From Ophiodon elongatus (lineage: Eukaryota; Chordata; Actinopteri; Perciformes; Hexagrammidae): a stretch of 64,000 bases of DNA. The stretch lies in contig JACSYO010002007.1 of NCBI GenBank assembly GCA_016806645.1, positions 1,087,501-1,151,500 on the forward strand, written 5' to 3'. Shown piece by piece: positions 12,191 through 24,236 of this stretch (its first letter is position 1; each line of letters starts with the position of its first letter). The notes beneath the pieces are model-generated. The model worked only from the letters and a program-made list of their open reading frames with translations. It was not told where the DNA came from and did not search any database. The position numbers and the translations under genes were made by a program.

Positions 12191-12274
12191 ATGCCGGTGG
12201 TCATCGCTCCAGATTCCAGTGTTGGATTTGATCCTGCAGCCCCACTTTGGGCCGTTTTTTTTTCTTCTTACGCT

Positions 12275-12546
12275 TAAACACGTGCACAAATGCGCGCGCT
12301 CACACGCGCACAAAAACGCCGCACACACTGGCTGCCAGTCCGCACCGCACACATACAGGCAACACAACTCACCTGCAAAGGCAGGTGCACAAGCGCGCGC
12401 GCGCGCGCCCCCCCCCCTCCCCGCACGACTACAACCACACGGGTCTGGAACGCGCTCGCGCACAGACACGCACAGACACACACACACACACACACACACA
12501 CTTTGACACACACACACACACACACACAAACACTTTGACACACACT
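12275..12546. repeat. Compound (CA)n/(CG)n alternating tract
   Basis: CA/CG-rich sequence with GCGCGCGCGCGC at about 12394-12407, then two long CA arrays with 'CTTTGACA' spacers (12473-12546). Complementary in sense to the GT tract at 12116-12190. Strings of Cys-Val, His-Thr and Arg-Ala residues in all frames here are artefacts. Confidence 0.95.
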
Positions 12547-12917
12547 TGTCTGCATTGGCATTTTTTTCGCAGTCAAACTGGGGACCAGCAGCAGCGGCGG
12601 CGGCGGCTTTGGTGCCAAACACATTTTTAGGCTCTCTCTCCGTTCCGTTATCTGATCTCACATCAGTCTGCAGTTATGGAATCATGTGCATGTACTACGC
12701 TGCCTGCAGGGTGACACGAAAAGACATGCAAGCATCTCTTGAGTGGAGAGAATCCGGGGAGAGCCGCCGCTCCACTGCTGTCAGTGTCAGTCGCCCTTCA
12801 GATCCCATTTTGCAGTCTTTCTGTGTGGTCCTCTAGAACCCACGGGACCCCGTAGTGCAGCCGTTCACAATAACTGGCTGGTCTTGCGGGAAAATAAATA
12901 TCTCATAATGCAACTTT

Positions 12918-12918
<1 letters not shown>

Positions 12919-12950
<32 letters not shown>
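12919..12950. repeat. (AC)n microsatellite
   Basis: Sixteen AC units after another 'CTTTGACAC' motif, the same spacer seen at 12502 and 12533, which suggests a common origin with the preceding arrays. Confidence 0.97.
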
Positions 12951-12955
<5 letters not shown>

Positions 12956-13090
12956 CAAGCGAATAAGGACTCGTTAAAGAACAGTTGCACTAATGACGCT
13001 CAGACTGATAACGACCATCCGCAGAACAACGCATTCATTTTGCACAAGTTCAACTACACTGTGTTACATTCCAAGTGTTGTTCAACTTAC

Positions 13091-13148
13091 CGATCAGAGC
13101 CAGCTGTAAGAAGTACAGTCCGAGGAAGTCCATTATGGAGTGCGACAT
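13091..13148 (-). CDS. Putative first coding exon, signal-peptide-like start of an unidentified secreted or membrane protein
   Basis: On the minus strand an ATG at 13148 (MSHSI...) and a second in-frame ATG at 13133 read MSHSIMDFLGLYFLQLALI and end at base 13091, followed at once by the donor GTAAGTTGAA. The residues after the second Met are strongly hydrophobic, as in a signal peptide. The exon ends in phase 1, the usual phase after the leader exon of immunoglobulin-type and other extracellular-domain proteins. It is too short to appear as a long ORF. A CpG-rich stretch lies directly upstream. No later exon was recognised between 1 and 13080, so intron 1 probably runs past the window edge. 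I cannot name the gene; a chance ATG with a good donor remains possible. Confidence 0.5.
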
Positions 13149-13720
13149 AAATTCAAATGGATGCAAATCCCGGGCGAGCGACGATGCGCGAGAATAAAAG
13201 CCCTCTGTTTGTTGCAATTGGCACCGAAATTAAGACCGAAAGAATCGCAGCTATTTCTCAAGTGATGACCGGTCACTCACGCTGACGCCGGAATCCACAG
13301 CATTGCATGAAAAAACAGGAGCGCGGCAGAGCATCATTTTTTTTTTTTTTTTAACAGTCAAACTTTTGTCGTGGAGGAAAAATGGTTTACAGCTGCGCCA
13401 AATCGAGCCGGTGGTTCCAAATCAATGCAACACCAGAGGGGTGGGAGGAGGAGAAGAAGAAGAAAAAAAACCAAAACACAGTTTGTTCCTTAGGTGGACT
13501 GAATCTTGCGCGTATCGAACATCCCTGTCCGTTTCCTCCGTCCGTCCCGAGCGGCTGCTTCCTCTCCTCTTCGCCTCCACCTGCGCACCGTCTGGAAACT
13601 GCGGATGAATCACAGGGGCGCGTTTGCTTTGCGCACTCCGACCTGCGAGTCGCACGGCGCCTGTGATCCTCTGCTCCCAGGCGGGTCCGGCCGGAGATGC
13701 CCAGCCCAGCTCGTTTAAAA
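13149..13720 (-). promoter_or_regulatory. CpG-rich putative promoter/5' UTR of the minus-strand exon
   Basis: CpG dinucleotides are frequent here (clusters at 13170-13200, 13500-13560 and 13585-13695) while the flanking tens of kilobases are CpG-poor. The island ends where the putative signal-peptide exon begins. No clear TATA box was placed. A T18 run lies near 13337. This is a CpG-island-type promoter by position and composition only. Confidence 0.45.
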
Positions 13721-15169
13721 ATCCAATCTTGGCCAAAGTTGAAATAGGACAAGTTAAATCGATAGCCTATTTCATACTGCCATAAAATGGAAACAATAAA
13801 CCTGCGTAAAATGGTGCAGAGGGTGGGTGGACCATATCCACACTTCCCTGAAAGTAGGTTATTCCCCCTAAAAAAGAGAAACTACCACAGTCGACTTGCA
13901 TGAGAATCATTGATTTGGAGGAAGTTGAGAAAATATTTGAGGGGCCCTACAGCAGCAGCAGCAGCAGCAGCACAGGAGGAGCAGGCAGTAAAAACAGACC
14001 CAGACTGACTCACAGTGTCTGTGCCTCTTAATGGTAAAAATGAAGGGACCATCTTGCAGCCAGCATGGTCTGTTTGAGGCTACCTGCTGTCTAATGTGCT
14101 CCCGCTGGTCTCCTTTCAGGAGAACAGAACAAAGAATAATCTATATTGATCTGGGTTTTGGGGGGGAAACGGGTCTGATTGATGGACAGACGAGCTGTAT
14201 TATTATTATTATTATTATTGTGAGAGGCAGCCTACCTTTTAATCTATAAGACATTTGTTTGCCATACACCCAGAATAATTGGATTAAGTCTGTAGAAGCA
14301 GCACTCCATAAATCATGGAGAATATTTAAATTCTTCATATACTGACAGCTGTTATGGGTGCTTTTCTTCCTCTTTTTTTTTTTTTTTTTCGTTAAAGCCT
14401 GAATTATTCTCAAGCCGTTAAACTCGCACTCTGGATGAGAAATTAATTTTTGAGCGGTCTCTCTGTTGGGAGTTGTTTTGCCTCCTCGAGCTTATTTTTG
14501 GAGTTTTTACAGCATCTCCGGGACACTTTCATCCAAAACCTTGTTTGTGCAGTATGTAAAAACCTCAAAAAAAAACAGCTGACACTCACGGAAACGTAGG
14601 AAGGATCATACGCTGTTTCTAAAGAATGAGTTGCACAACCTTAAACTTCTGTTCAGTTTTGTGTGTGTGTTTGAGGAGAGTGGGCAGTGTGCTCCTCTTA
14701 GGAGACAGTAGGAAGGTTGAGATCAAAGACACTGCAGCAGCAAGTGTTCTGTAAACTTTTATCACATTTGCAGAGATTTGTCTTTCACCTGAAGTCCACT
14801 TTTAATTACACACTGATCGCAAAACACATGTACACTGTCAGTATCATTTAACTTTTTAAATGAATTCATCTTGATCATATCATTTTATTTGGTGGAGTGA
14901 GACAAAAACAAACAGCTTTTTTTTTTTTCTTGCGATGGTTTGAGACTCTGTAGTCCTCTGTTAAAAATGTCAATCTGGTTTATGGACGCAATGGTCGGTT
15001 GATAATGTCAAACGTAATTGTTTTAGTAAATAATAAACAAAGACAGACAGCAACAGTTGTTTGTTCGCGTGGTTAAAAAGGAGACTGTCCCTCCAAAGAA
15101 GACAGGGCAGCAACAGTCTTTCCAGCGAGCGTCTTCAAGATGACATCTCTGATTTGTTTTCCCTCCATT
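13721..15169. other. Noncoding upstream flank with short triplet repeats
   Basis: Holds a (CAG)7-like run at 13950-13971 and (ATT)7 at 14198-14219, plus a T18 run near 14372 and a T12 run near 14919. No exon or dispersed repeat recognised. Confidence 0.5.
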
Positions 15170-15320
15170 TGAATGCGGACTGGCCAATCATAGCGTAGCA
15201 TCGGCCAGCTCCGACAACTAACCTGTGTTCCTGTTTAGGCTCTCACGTAATCGTTTTCAGATTTTATTCGTCTTTGTTATTCCATCACGCGACGCATTTG
15301 AGATCGAAGCTGCCTCACAG
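15170..15320 (+). repeat. Dispersed repeat, copy 2 (inverted partner of 10.7 kb)
   Basis: 'ggccaatcatagcgtagcat' followed by 'gccagctccgac' and 'aactaacc' matches the minus strand of 10660-10800 closely at first and loosely later. The two copies are 4.4 kb apart in opposite orientation. Confidence 0.75.
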
Positions 15321-15829
15321 TTATTGGCTTGTTGGCCAGACGACAGACTCGACCCAAGGCATCAGGAATTGCTGGTGGACGGCTAACAACAACAATAACT
15401 GTCTTTGACACGGAAAAATGGGATAATCACAGAAAACAGTCAGTGTTGGATTAATCGTTATGGATTTTGTCTCCAAAAAAGACACAGCAGTTCAAGGCTG
15501 GATTACAAAGCGTCTGAAAGGGATCCGACGCCACCGGTGCCAACATCGAAACGGCACAAAGGCACAAAGTGTCTCTGATGCAGCGTCTCGGAGATATTTA
15601 GTCTGTGGTCTACGACACACTTTGACCTGAAGCCTACAGTACAGCAGGCTACAAGTTATGTATTCGTGCACGTGTATTTTAGCATTGTAAAGCAAATAGG
15701 TCTGTTCGGATGGGGCACGAGCAGCATTCATAAATACCTTCAATGAATTCACATTAAAAACCAGAATCACGGCCTCGTGGTTGTTAACTTTTACGTCTGT
15801 CCAAATGTCATCATTTGATCCCATTAGAC
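15321..15829. other. Noncoding stretch
   Basis: No exon recognised. The minus-strand frame 15492-15914 runs into the repeat at 15830 and has no domain signature. Confidence 0.4.
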
Positions 15830-16080
15830 ATTTGTGTGAAACTGTCATAATTAGCATATCAATTATTGGGTTATGGTTCGTGAGGTCATAGTGACCTTTA
15901 TCGTTGACCACCAAATTCTAGTGAGTTCAACCTCGGGGGCAAGTGGACGTTTGCGCCAAACTTCCAAAAGGAATTTCCCTCCGGGCATTCCTGAGATCTC
16001 ACGCTGACAAGAATTGGACCGGACATCCCAACGGAGAACCTGAACACATAATGCTACGGCCACGACGGACACCGGAGGAG
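15830..16080 (+). repeat. Dispersed teleost repeat, copy A (GTGGACGTTTGTGCCAAA family)
   Basis: Contains 'ggtcatagtgacctttatc', 'aagtggacgtttgcgccaaa', 'cattcctgagatctcacgct' and 'cataatgctacggccacg' in that order. These match a high-copy teleost repeat I remember, whose copies usually end in 'cctccggccacggc...'. A second copy is at 28370-28585 in the same orientation. Confidence 0.8.
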
Positions 16081-16904
16081 TGAAACGTTGTTTATTTCAC
16101 ATCATTTCTAGTAACTGTGCACCTAACCTAATATAAGTTTTCATGTCTTTATTCTGGGTACTCCTCATCTGACTCCTACTTTAACATGTGATAAGGTCTG
16201 GACCTAAACTCCTTCACTTAGATTCTGTAATTGGACATTGGGGACATTTTCAGCCTGTATTGACATTAACATTACGGCTACTATGGACACTGGAGATTCT
16301 GCATATCTGATGAATCTATATGCTACTCTTGCAGCTTTTTCTTTTTTCTTTATCTGACTGTAGTATGGATGAGAGGTTTTGACATGTGTTTATAGTGGTT
16401 AGAGTGTTTTATGCTTGTATTTCTTGTATATATAATTTAAAAAAAAATTACATTCATGGAATTCAGCTTCGAAGAAGAATTTGGAAGCTTGAGAGAGTAG
16501 CGACAAAGAAAGAATGAGCTTTAATTTCCCAGAAATCCTGTAAATGTGTAATGTACAGTAATGCCAGTAAACTGCACACAGCATGCTCAAAAGCATTTAC
16601 TGTGTACCAAAGGACGCACGAGTAAAAAGATCTATACTGTAGTTGGTCACACTAATTTTCCCAGCACAGTGTGTGCTTTCGCTGCAGTTTAGCCGGCAGT
16701 TTGGATTCCATTCCTAAATTTCAATCACTTCTTACGAATAGAAACGAGACCATACCAAATAACGGTTTCATTTGTGCAGTTAGGATGAATGCATGAGACG
16801 TCTTTATGTCCCATTTTGTGTTTAAACAAGTGTATTCACAACGCGCTTGCCAAGTGCAGATTTAACAAGAAGGAACACAAAGAAAATGTTTTTTTTTTTT
16901 TTTT
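16081..16904. other. Noncoding stretch, AT-rich
   Basis: AT-rich unique DNA with an A8 run near 16440 and a long T22 tract at 16890-16911. No gene seen. Confidence 0.5.
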
Positions 16905-17065
16905 TTTTTTACAGCGGCACCAGAGGGGGAGTAAATGTCTGAGGTTTGGATTTGTACCCTGGCGGCGGTCCAGCAGCGCATCCACTGAGCAGCTCCACGG
17001 TAGCAGCAACAGCAGCTGGTAGTTAACTGCCTTGCTCAAGGGCAAACTGGCTGCCGTTGCTGCGG
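16905..17065 (-). repeat. SINE-like fragment, antisense
   Basis: 'actgccttgctcaagggcaa' and the preceding 'gtccagcagcgcatccactg' resemble the antisense of tRNA-derived fish SINE-type repeats. The T22 tract just before it would be the poly-A tail of an antisense insertion. Diverged, so tentative. Confidence 0.35.
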
Positions 17066-18351
17066 GAGAGCAGAACAATGCTTATTCAGGTCTCCAAAAA
17101 CCGGTTTACCCAGAAGGTTACCAACGTGTAACCTAACCTCACCCCTCTCCCAACCGCGTGCCAAAAAATATGGCGTATTGATTCCCTACCTCTATCCTCT
17201 GAATCAAACGTCCCCCTGCCTGCTTTGGATCGAATCCTTCCAGAGATTTCTCTCCTGTGTCTCCACCTCCGCTCCCACTCGGTGTCCCACTCAAACAGCT
17301 TTTCCCTTAAAAAATATTTGTGGAGCTGGTGTCATAAGCCGGGGAGGCGAGGATGAGGGACAGCCTCCTGCTGGGCTGGTCATGAAGCGGTGGAAAAGTC
17401 TTAACCGTGGGCTGATGTAGGAGCGTTAATGCATTCAAATGAATGCCTGCGCCTGAGCCTGTGTCTGCTGATGTACACAGGCGTCGCACTCAGACACATG
17501 GCGAGGGAAATTACAGGGAGAGGCAGAGAAGAGAAGATGGAGAGAGAAAGAGGCAATATTGACCAACAATGGGGCTCAATCGAAACGTCGGTACAGCTTC
17601 CAAGGCCAGAGTGCATAAAGACTTGCCTGTGGAAATGAAGCTACAGTTACATGACAATGTCACAAGGTCGTCTGCAGCGCAGCTCTCAGCTCTCAGCTCT
17701 CAGCTCTCAGCTCTCAGCACTCTGTTATCTTGTCTCTCTCACACCTGCTTTCACTCGGATTTGCCTCCTCTTCGCCATTTCATCAAGCCTGATGCTTTGT
17801 CAAATCAAGCAACACACCGTCTAGAATTAGGAGAAAAAGCTATGCAACTCATGGCCTCTGCCCAGTTACACAACAGGCCGATGTTCTGCTGCTGAGGCTA
17901 ACATGTAGTGCACACTAGTGTGCCACAGACCACCGCTCAGCTGACGCGGTAATCGTAGTACCAGCGTCTGGTTTACGAGCAGTCTAGACGACTTCGCCGA
18001 CACATTACGCGACGTGCTGCTGTGCCTTCCTCTTTCCATCCCCTTTCTCCATTACTCTTCATTTTGAGTAAAGACTAGGTTTGCAACACTCTGCAGGCCG
18101 CCATGCTGTTTTCCTGAGCTGCTCCTTCGCAGGCAATTCAGCTGACAACATAGGGTCCGCCTTTTCACCATGTTCCCGTCCTCCTCTTCGCTGTGACAGA
18201 GAGAGGTGAGGTGATTGGGGTTTGCAGACAGTTTGCAGCGGGATAGCGAGCTGTTTTCACTCTCAATAATATCTACTGGTGTCTGAAAACACAAGCAGCC
18301 ACAGCTGACTAGTCTCAGCTCTTGTGGTATCTCGATAGCCGCCAGCGCGTC
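17066..18351. other. Noncoding stretch with a 7-bp tandem repeat
   Basis: A (AGCTCTC)n array of about five units lies at 17681-17717. The rest shows no exon or known repeat. Confidence 0.5.
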
Positions 18352-18900
18352 CACATAGGTGAACTAGGCAAAAGCCTAGGGTGCCACTTTGGCAAGGCCC
18401 TCTAAACTATTCATGAGCAACATCGCGGGCTAACCAATAGCAGTACCTGCAGTCTCGCTAGGTTACGCACGCTAGGTTACGCACGCTAGGTTACGCACGC
18501 TAGGTGAGCACAACGAATTGCTGAGGAAAGTGTCAATCACGCTCTCCAATGCCTCCCGTTCCTGCCCCCCAGCTGTCACGAGCCAATGGTATTCTAGCCT
18601 ACTGACACCAAGTTTGATCGTCTTTGAGAAAAAACAAAACAAATGCAACGTGAGAATAAGGAAATGCTGCTGTACGTCTGAATTATCTGAATGAGTGAGG
18701 AGACTATTGAAAGAGCAAGTCCTCCAAAAACAGAGGAGTTCGTTGGTAAGACATATTGATCCCAGGAGGCTTAGCAAGGATGACGCGTCACCTTCAAGTC
18801 CGGTACCACCGAACCAAGAGGCCGCTAGCGGCGCTAGCACAACTAAGGTTACTAGGCAACGCTCAAAAAGAGAAGCGGCAGCAGGCGCTAGGGCCTAGAT
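18352..18900 (+). mobile_element. Possible hAT-type DNA element remnant
   Basis: 'gaactaggcaaaagcctagg' at 18361-18380 and the CpG-rich tail ending near 18900 recall the start and body of a hAT family present in vertebrates. The plus-strand frame 18695-18898 is Lys/Arg/Ser rich, as in hAT transposase N-termini, but no catalytic or zinc-finger motif is visible. Contains the 14-bp tandem repeat at 18457-18505. Uncertain. Confidence 0.3.
18457..18505. repeat. 14-bp tandem repeat, 3.5 copies
   Basis: Perfect copies of 'gctaggttacgcac' start at 18457, 18471 and 18485, followed by a half copy. Confidence 0.97.
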
Positions 18901-19204
18901 GTCAGATGTGAAAAGGTAAGCTTTATTTTACTTCTAGGCGTTGTTTAAGTTGCGGTTGGAACTTGCTCTCGCACATTTCATTTGTGTCTGTGTTTAACGC
19001 ACAGGAGAATCTGGTTTATAGGAGAGATTTGAACTGGTATTATTCTGCTTGAGGAGCTGAAATTGGAGTGTTTGGAAAATAACAATACGTGATGCTGTCA
19101 CGATTCTGCTGTAAAGAATTTGGAAGGTTATTGGAGCCATTATGCAGACCTGCGTTATCTGTATATTGATCCGCGTAAATGCCTGCATGGTTTAATATTG
19201 TTGA

Positions 19205-19940
19205 CATGATACGTATGGCATAATAACTTTACTTATGGAGCACCTTTTATAACAAGGTTTCAAAGTACTTCACAATAAAAACATAATCAAATGAATGAGA
19301 TCCAGAACCCAAGAGGTAAAAACAAGCTGGAGCAGTTAATGAATGAGCCATATGGTAAAAGGGAGTCTTTAGAAGACATTTAAAAGAGGATACTGAATTT
19401 GTCTTTGATCTCCGGACTGGGAGTTACACAGCCGAGACCCACACAAGGCCCGGTCACCTTTAGTGACCAGTCGTGATTTTGGAACTCTCAATAGGACCCT
19501 GCCAGATGATCTCAGGCAGCGGTCCGGCTCATAGGGAGTCAACAGATCGCAGATATAGGAAGGAGCCAGGCCGTTCAAGGATTTAAAAACAAAGCGGTAC
19601 AATCTTGAAATCATTTGCAAAACTCACAGGTAACCAGTGAAGGGCAGCAAGGATTTGTTGTAATGTGGTCACTTCTCTTCGTACGAGTTAAAAGCCTGGC
19701 AGCAGCATTCTGTATCAATTGCGGTCTTTGAATATTTTTGCCTTCTGACACTAGAATAAAGTGCACTGCAGTATTCAAGTCCAAGAATATAAAAGCATGA
19801 ATGGCTCTTTGTGGGTCTGCAGGTAAAAAGGAATGACCTGATTTTGATCCGCTGTCTCAATTGAGCGAAGCCGGACTTTGATCACCCGAGCGTCAAAAGT
19901 CAGTTCTGAATCAAAAATATCACCTATGTTGCTTTGTGCC
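19205..19940 (-). mobile_element. Non-LTR retrotransposon (L2/Rex-like LINE) 3' end, broken
   Basis: Minus-strand reading, with frameshifts and stops, gives motifs of the C-terminal part of a LINE reverse transcriptase: IFDSELTFDA (near 19910), LEYCSALYS (near 19770), then RLYRFVFKSLNGLAPSYI, LLTPYEPDRCLRSS and VPKSRLVTKGDRAL (19610-19450). The order matches L2/Rex-type elements. The plus-strand left end (19215-19290) has the antisense of the usual 3' UTR ('gaagtactttgaaaccttg', 'ataaaaggtgctccataagt'). It is a 5'-truncated, dead copy, as is typical of target-primed insertion. Confidence 0.88.
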
Positions 19941-22117
19941 AAACATTATTAGATCAGGTATACTAGAGTTTGTGTGATAGAATAGAGGGGCGGCCTAATT
20001 GTTTTTGGCATGAGTCGGTCCCGATGGCCACCTTCTTTTTAAATGTTTCTTTTACATAGCTTTTGGCAGCTACGTGCGTCAGGTCCAATCTACACCGCAA
20101 CCTCCTAATGCACAACTATAAATCCAGCTCTACAATTCCTCTGATGCTCAGCGGATGTTTTCGAATTAGCTTGTGTTGCCTGAACAATTGTGCAAAACCC
20201 AAATACATTTAATTGACAGTGATATAAAATGCTGCTCGTGTTGGATTATACTCTCGGTGCTGTATCAAGCAAAAACATATTTTTTCAACGTATGCTTTTT
20301 AATGGCTCATTGTAGTCTGTTCAGTTCATAACCCTTTACACTCCCTCCCCTTCGGCAGAATTATAGCAGGAATAAAAGCCTGTGGTGCAACAACTGACGG
20401 TCTGGACTGATGGCACTTTCTTGGCCGTCACACTGATTTTGTCCCATTTGCAAATTCTGTCCCTGCTGTGGGAAATATTACCGAGCCATATTGCTACAAA
20501 ACATTCCCCGTGTATTACAGCCTTTAAAAGGCTGGGAAGCATCGTTTGTGAGCAGTGATATGAGACCTGAGTAAAATGGAACTCAGCATGTCTCATTTGA
20601 TGTCCAAGCTTAGTCTTGTTAAATGCAAAAGTCTCAGCTGACAGAACTCGATGCAAATCGTAAACAATGCAATCTGTGTACCGAAAGAATGTTGTCCGAC
20701 TGTTAATGTTTGCTGCACTGCCTTTTGAACTTTTAGCATCTTGTAATAAAAATGTAAAACGCAGAGATGGAAAGTTAAAAACGACATGCTTAGGTTCAAT
20801 GAGTATAGGGGACTTCTAAGCACCAGAGTCTCTATATAAAGATATGTTTTAAGAAGATATTTTCAAATATGTTACTGATTCTGCAATCCTCACATAAACA
20901 TAACATGTTTACCTCAAGAAATATAATGCATTGCTGTAGATTAATCCAAGCAACAAAATATAAAGTAGTCGGCCTTTTCTCAAATGCACAAGCAGGATTG
21001 TATCTGTAGAGTATTTTTAGACTGATCGTAGTATTATTGCAATGGATATATTGAAATCTGCCTACTTTTTGAGTACAAATAAATGATTCAATATTTCTCA
21101 GACTTGTATTCCTAGCAGAGGAATCTGACAGCATCACTATATTGTAATTGCGAGTAAGTTTACGTTTAAGTTCCTATGGAAGGCAACATTGGTACACACC
21201 GATATGACCATCCTTTGAATAGGAATGTCTGTTGTACCCCTTTTCTGTTTTCTATTGACTTCTAGTATTTGTAAAATCCTGGAAATGGTCCCGGTCACAG
21301 TTTAATTTCAGTTCAACTTTGGCTGCAAAACCAGACAGAAAATCAGGGCGATTTGTTTTGCTGGACTTGTAAAGCTGCCTCGGACGGAAGGCGCAGCTGC
21401 GCTCCCCATTGAAAATAATGGCCTTGCTCTGCACAGTGTTGCACCAGGTTTGGTGGGAAAGTAGGGTTAGGTTTAGAATCACCTGCACCACGGTACAAAA
21501 TCAAATGCTCCATACTCACACAAAAAAAACCGAATCAATGCTCTACTTTTACTTTGTATTTTATTTCAGCGCGGCCTGGATTTCAGGAGAGAAACTGTCT
21601 ATTCGTAAGTTTGGACGGCGTGTAAGCTCCAGACCGCTGGCAAGAACAATGATTAGAGACCACAAAAGGCAACATATTTCTTCTTTGCCCATGCAGCACG
21701 GGGCATGTCATCAAACCTTTCCGACAACAATGAGCACCCTTTGAAGATGAAGCTAAATAAGAGAAGCCTCCCCTGCAGTGGTACCAATGTACTGCAGCAT
21801 CAGCTATTGCTCTCTTTGCAGGCGCGAGCTGCAACCAGAAACAGGCAGGAGGAAAAAAAAAAAAAAGAGGAGACGACGGGCTGCCAAAGGAGAGGCTGTG
21901 TTGTATTCAGGCTTTTTCAACACAGGCCCGTGGTGTAATTATAATCATATCTGGCCATCGCAGTGGGCAGGTGATGAGACTGATGTTTCCAGAAAGAAAT
22001 GTGAGGCACAAAAACTAAAAGACCCATGTGCCCTTGGCACTTCGGGGCTGTTTTCATGATGTGTTTGCAGCGGCATATTTCAGATGCACAGCAAGGATGC
22101 GTGGAAATGGATAAATC
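19941..22117. other. Noncoding stretch, no gene seen
   Basis: AT-rich unique DNA with short frames only. An A14 run lies near 21852. No recognised repeat. Confidence 0.5.
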
Positions 22118-22261
22118 AATGAGCCCATCTGGGGAGAGGAAGTCAAGATGAGAAATGGTTTAATGCTGACATTCATTCTACAGTAGCCTCACAGACCTAA
22201 TTATTCCATTCATTATCGGGATGCAAAAAAAAAGAGAGAGAGAGTGCCTCGTTATTTTCAT
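22118..22261 (+). repeat. Paired noncoding element, copy A
   Basis: From 'aatgagccc' through 'gatgagaaatggttta', 'cagtagcctcac' and 'ccattcatta' to 'gcctcgttat' it aligns with 29369-29500, same orientation, with scattered substitutions and an A/GA slippage run at 22225-22243 only in this copy. By eye about three quarters of aligned bases agree. No ORF is shared. Nature unknown: old dispersed repeat or duplicated regulatory element. Confidence 0.8.
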
Positions 22262-22632
22262 GACAGACATCAAATTTAATTTGCTTTTAAGGAAGTTATA
22301 GGACACGCACTATTTGTGAAAGCATATGTTTTTTCCACAACTTTAAGAGCAATTAACACGTTTTTTTTTTTTTACATATTTGTATTTTACAGATCAGAAT
22401 TTGAAATACTATTGCTGAAAAATAAAAATGATAGTCTTTTATTTAAAAGGCGTTCACGTGCAGAAGACAAATCTAGCACATGTTCAAAAATGAAGTATTG
22501 ACTGCCAGCGTGTGGAGCTGCATAGCCTTGTACTTGGTGACTGCAGCATGTCTAAATGAAGGCCTCAGTTGCCACGAGTATTACTGAATATCATCATTGT
22601 CATTGTCTGCCCTCTCCAGCTGAGTCAGTGAT
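22262..22632. other. Noncoding stretch
   Basis: AT-rich with a T12 run near 22361. No gene or known repeat. Confidence 0.5.
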
Positions 22633-22640
22633 CACACACA

Positions 22641-22709
<69 letters not shown>
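22633..22709. repeat. (CA)n microsatellite
   Basis: About 36 CA units with one AAAC interruption near the left end. Confidence 0.98.
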
Positions 22710-22714
<5 letters not shown>

Positions 22715-24236
22715 GTGACACCTCTCGCTCCCAATACTTCTCTCTCACTGACACACAGTTATCACAACAAAGATCCAAATAAAACATAGAGTACATCAAT
22801 TTAAAAACGTAAAAGTGCACAGTTACGTACATAGCAACGCTGAACTGATTATTATTTGAAAAACAAAAATATGCATTTAATCTGATCTAAAAATGACCTA
22901 AAAATGATCAAAGATAGAGGATTTCTTTAACAAGTGAAATGATGGGTTATGAGGTTCTGTACTGAGGAGAACAAACACAAGAACCACAGAGATCTATCAG
23001 GTTATAAATCAACTGTATTTTAATTATTAACACTGCTGAACAGCATCTAACTGACTATGAATACAGGACAGCAGATTTGAATGAGCTACATCATACTGGA
23101 ATGCTTAATATTCATGAAATGATCGACTAAACTACACTGAGAAGCCTTTTTATAGACACATAGGCTTCTTGGTGTGCAATGTGAGGTTGGAGAGTTTGGA
23201 CATTTTTCCACATATATCAAACGTAACCAAAACACTTAGTTGGAGGCGTTGCGTTTCACACAAAGGCAGCACTCTGTCAATTACCTATAATGCTTTGATA
23301 TCACAAATGTCTGTTCCATTGAAAGACTCCGGACTGAGCGGTCATTAAGCTTCAGTGTAGAGGAACGAGTGCAAGTGTCACAGTAACATTTAACCATCAC
23401 CTTCACAGTCAATAATGTTTCGGTTTAAGTTGCAACGTGCATAAATCGTGAAATATTGCTGCCTGGCCAGATGTTTTTTTATTGTAAAGCAATAACGGGA
23501 ATCACTGCTGCGATGGTCCATTTACAAAACAAGACAATTGTACAACTTCTCAGCAAGGTAACCGACTTGACCCCTGATCTGTTGTTGTGTGGAGAACTGC
23601 TCACACCGTGTGCAGCATGAAATCAGATCGTGGTTATTAAAAAACTGACTGGCTTCTTTACTGAAACGTTTGTTTGTTTGGAAACCGATACGCTCTTTTG
23701 TTGCATTCGTGAGAAAATGTTGATCCCCGTGAATTCTGATGCCGGTAATATAAAACCCCCACTTGGTGTTACCATGGTTACTTTGGGTTTCACCAAATCA
23801 ACAAGGACCGAAAAGATGACAGCTTCAAACAGGCGCGATAACTACTTTTTTGGATGATTTATTGTCGCAGAAATAATTGCAATTAACAATCTAATTGTCA
23901 TTTTAAACCTGTTTTATGCCACCGATATGATGATAATATAATAGCCTAATAATGGAAGTACACCCTTTCAAAGAGCAATGAATATTCAGACATTGAAATT
24001 AGAATGTGAAATGAATATTAAAATATTCTATATAAATCAAATAAAACCAAACAATAACTATAATGGATTATCTGCCTCTGTTAAGGAAAACACCCAAGTC
24101 TTATAATCGCTGGGGAAAAAAAAAAAGTTGAAAAGTAAACTGCAAAAGGATAAATGTTTGACTGGAGTCTGGCAGACTGGAGATTGTGCCATCACGGGGT
24201 GCTTCGAGAGAATCAATGTTCAATATGAAGCCAATG
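22710..24236. other. Noncoding stretch, no gene seen
   Basis: AT-rich unique DNA. No exon, RNA gene or known repeat recognised. Confidence 0.5.

Noticed and set aside
11560..12231. 223-codon plus-strand open frame, the longest in the window
   Set aside because: Its last third is a GT/GC microsatellite and the remainder has no domain, no splice context and no clear codon bias.
12092..12661. Overlapping long frames on both strands (up to 189 codons)
   Set aside because: Produced by CA/GT/CG alternation, which lacks stop codons in several frames.
15492..15914. 140-codon minus-strand frame
   Set aside because: Runs into a dispersed repeat; no domain and no credible splice border.
23755..23780. 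gttaccatggttac as an RFX X-box
   Set aside because: The second half-site is poor and there is no supporting context.
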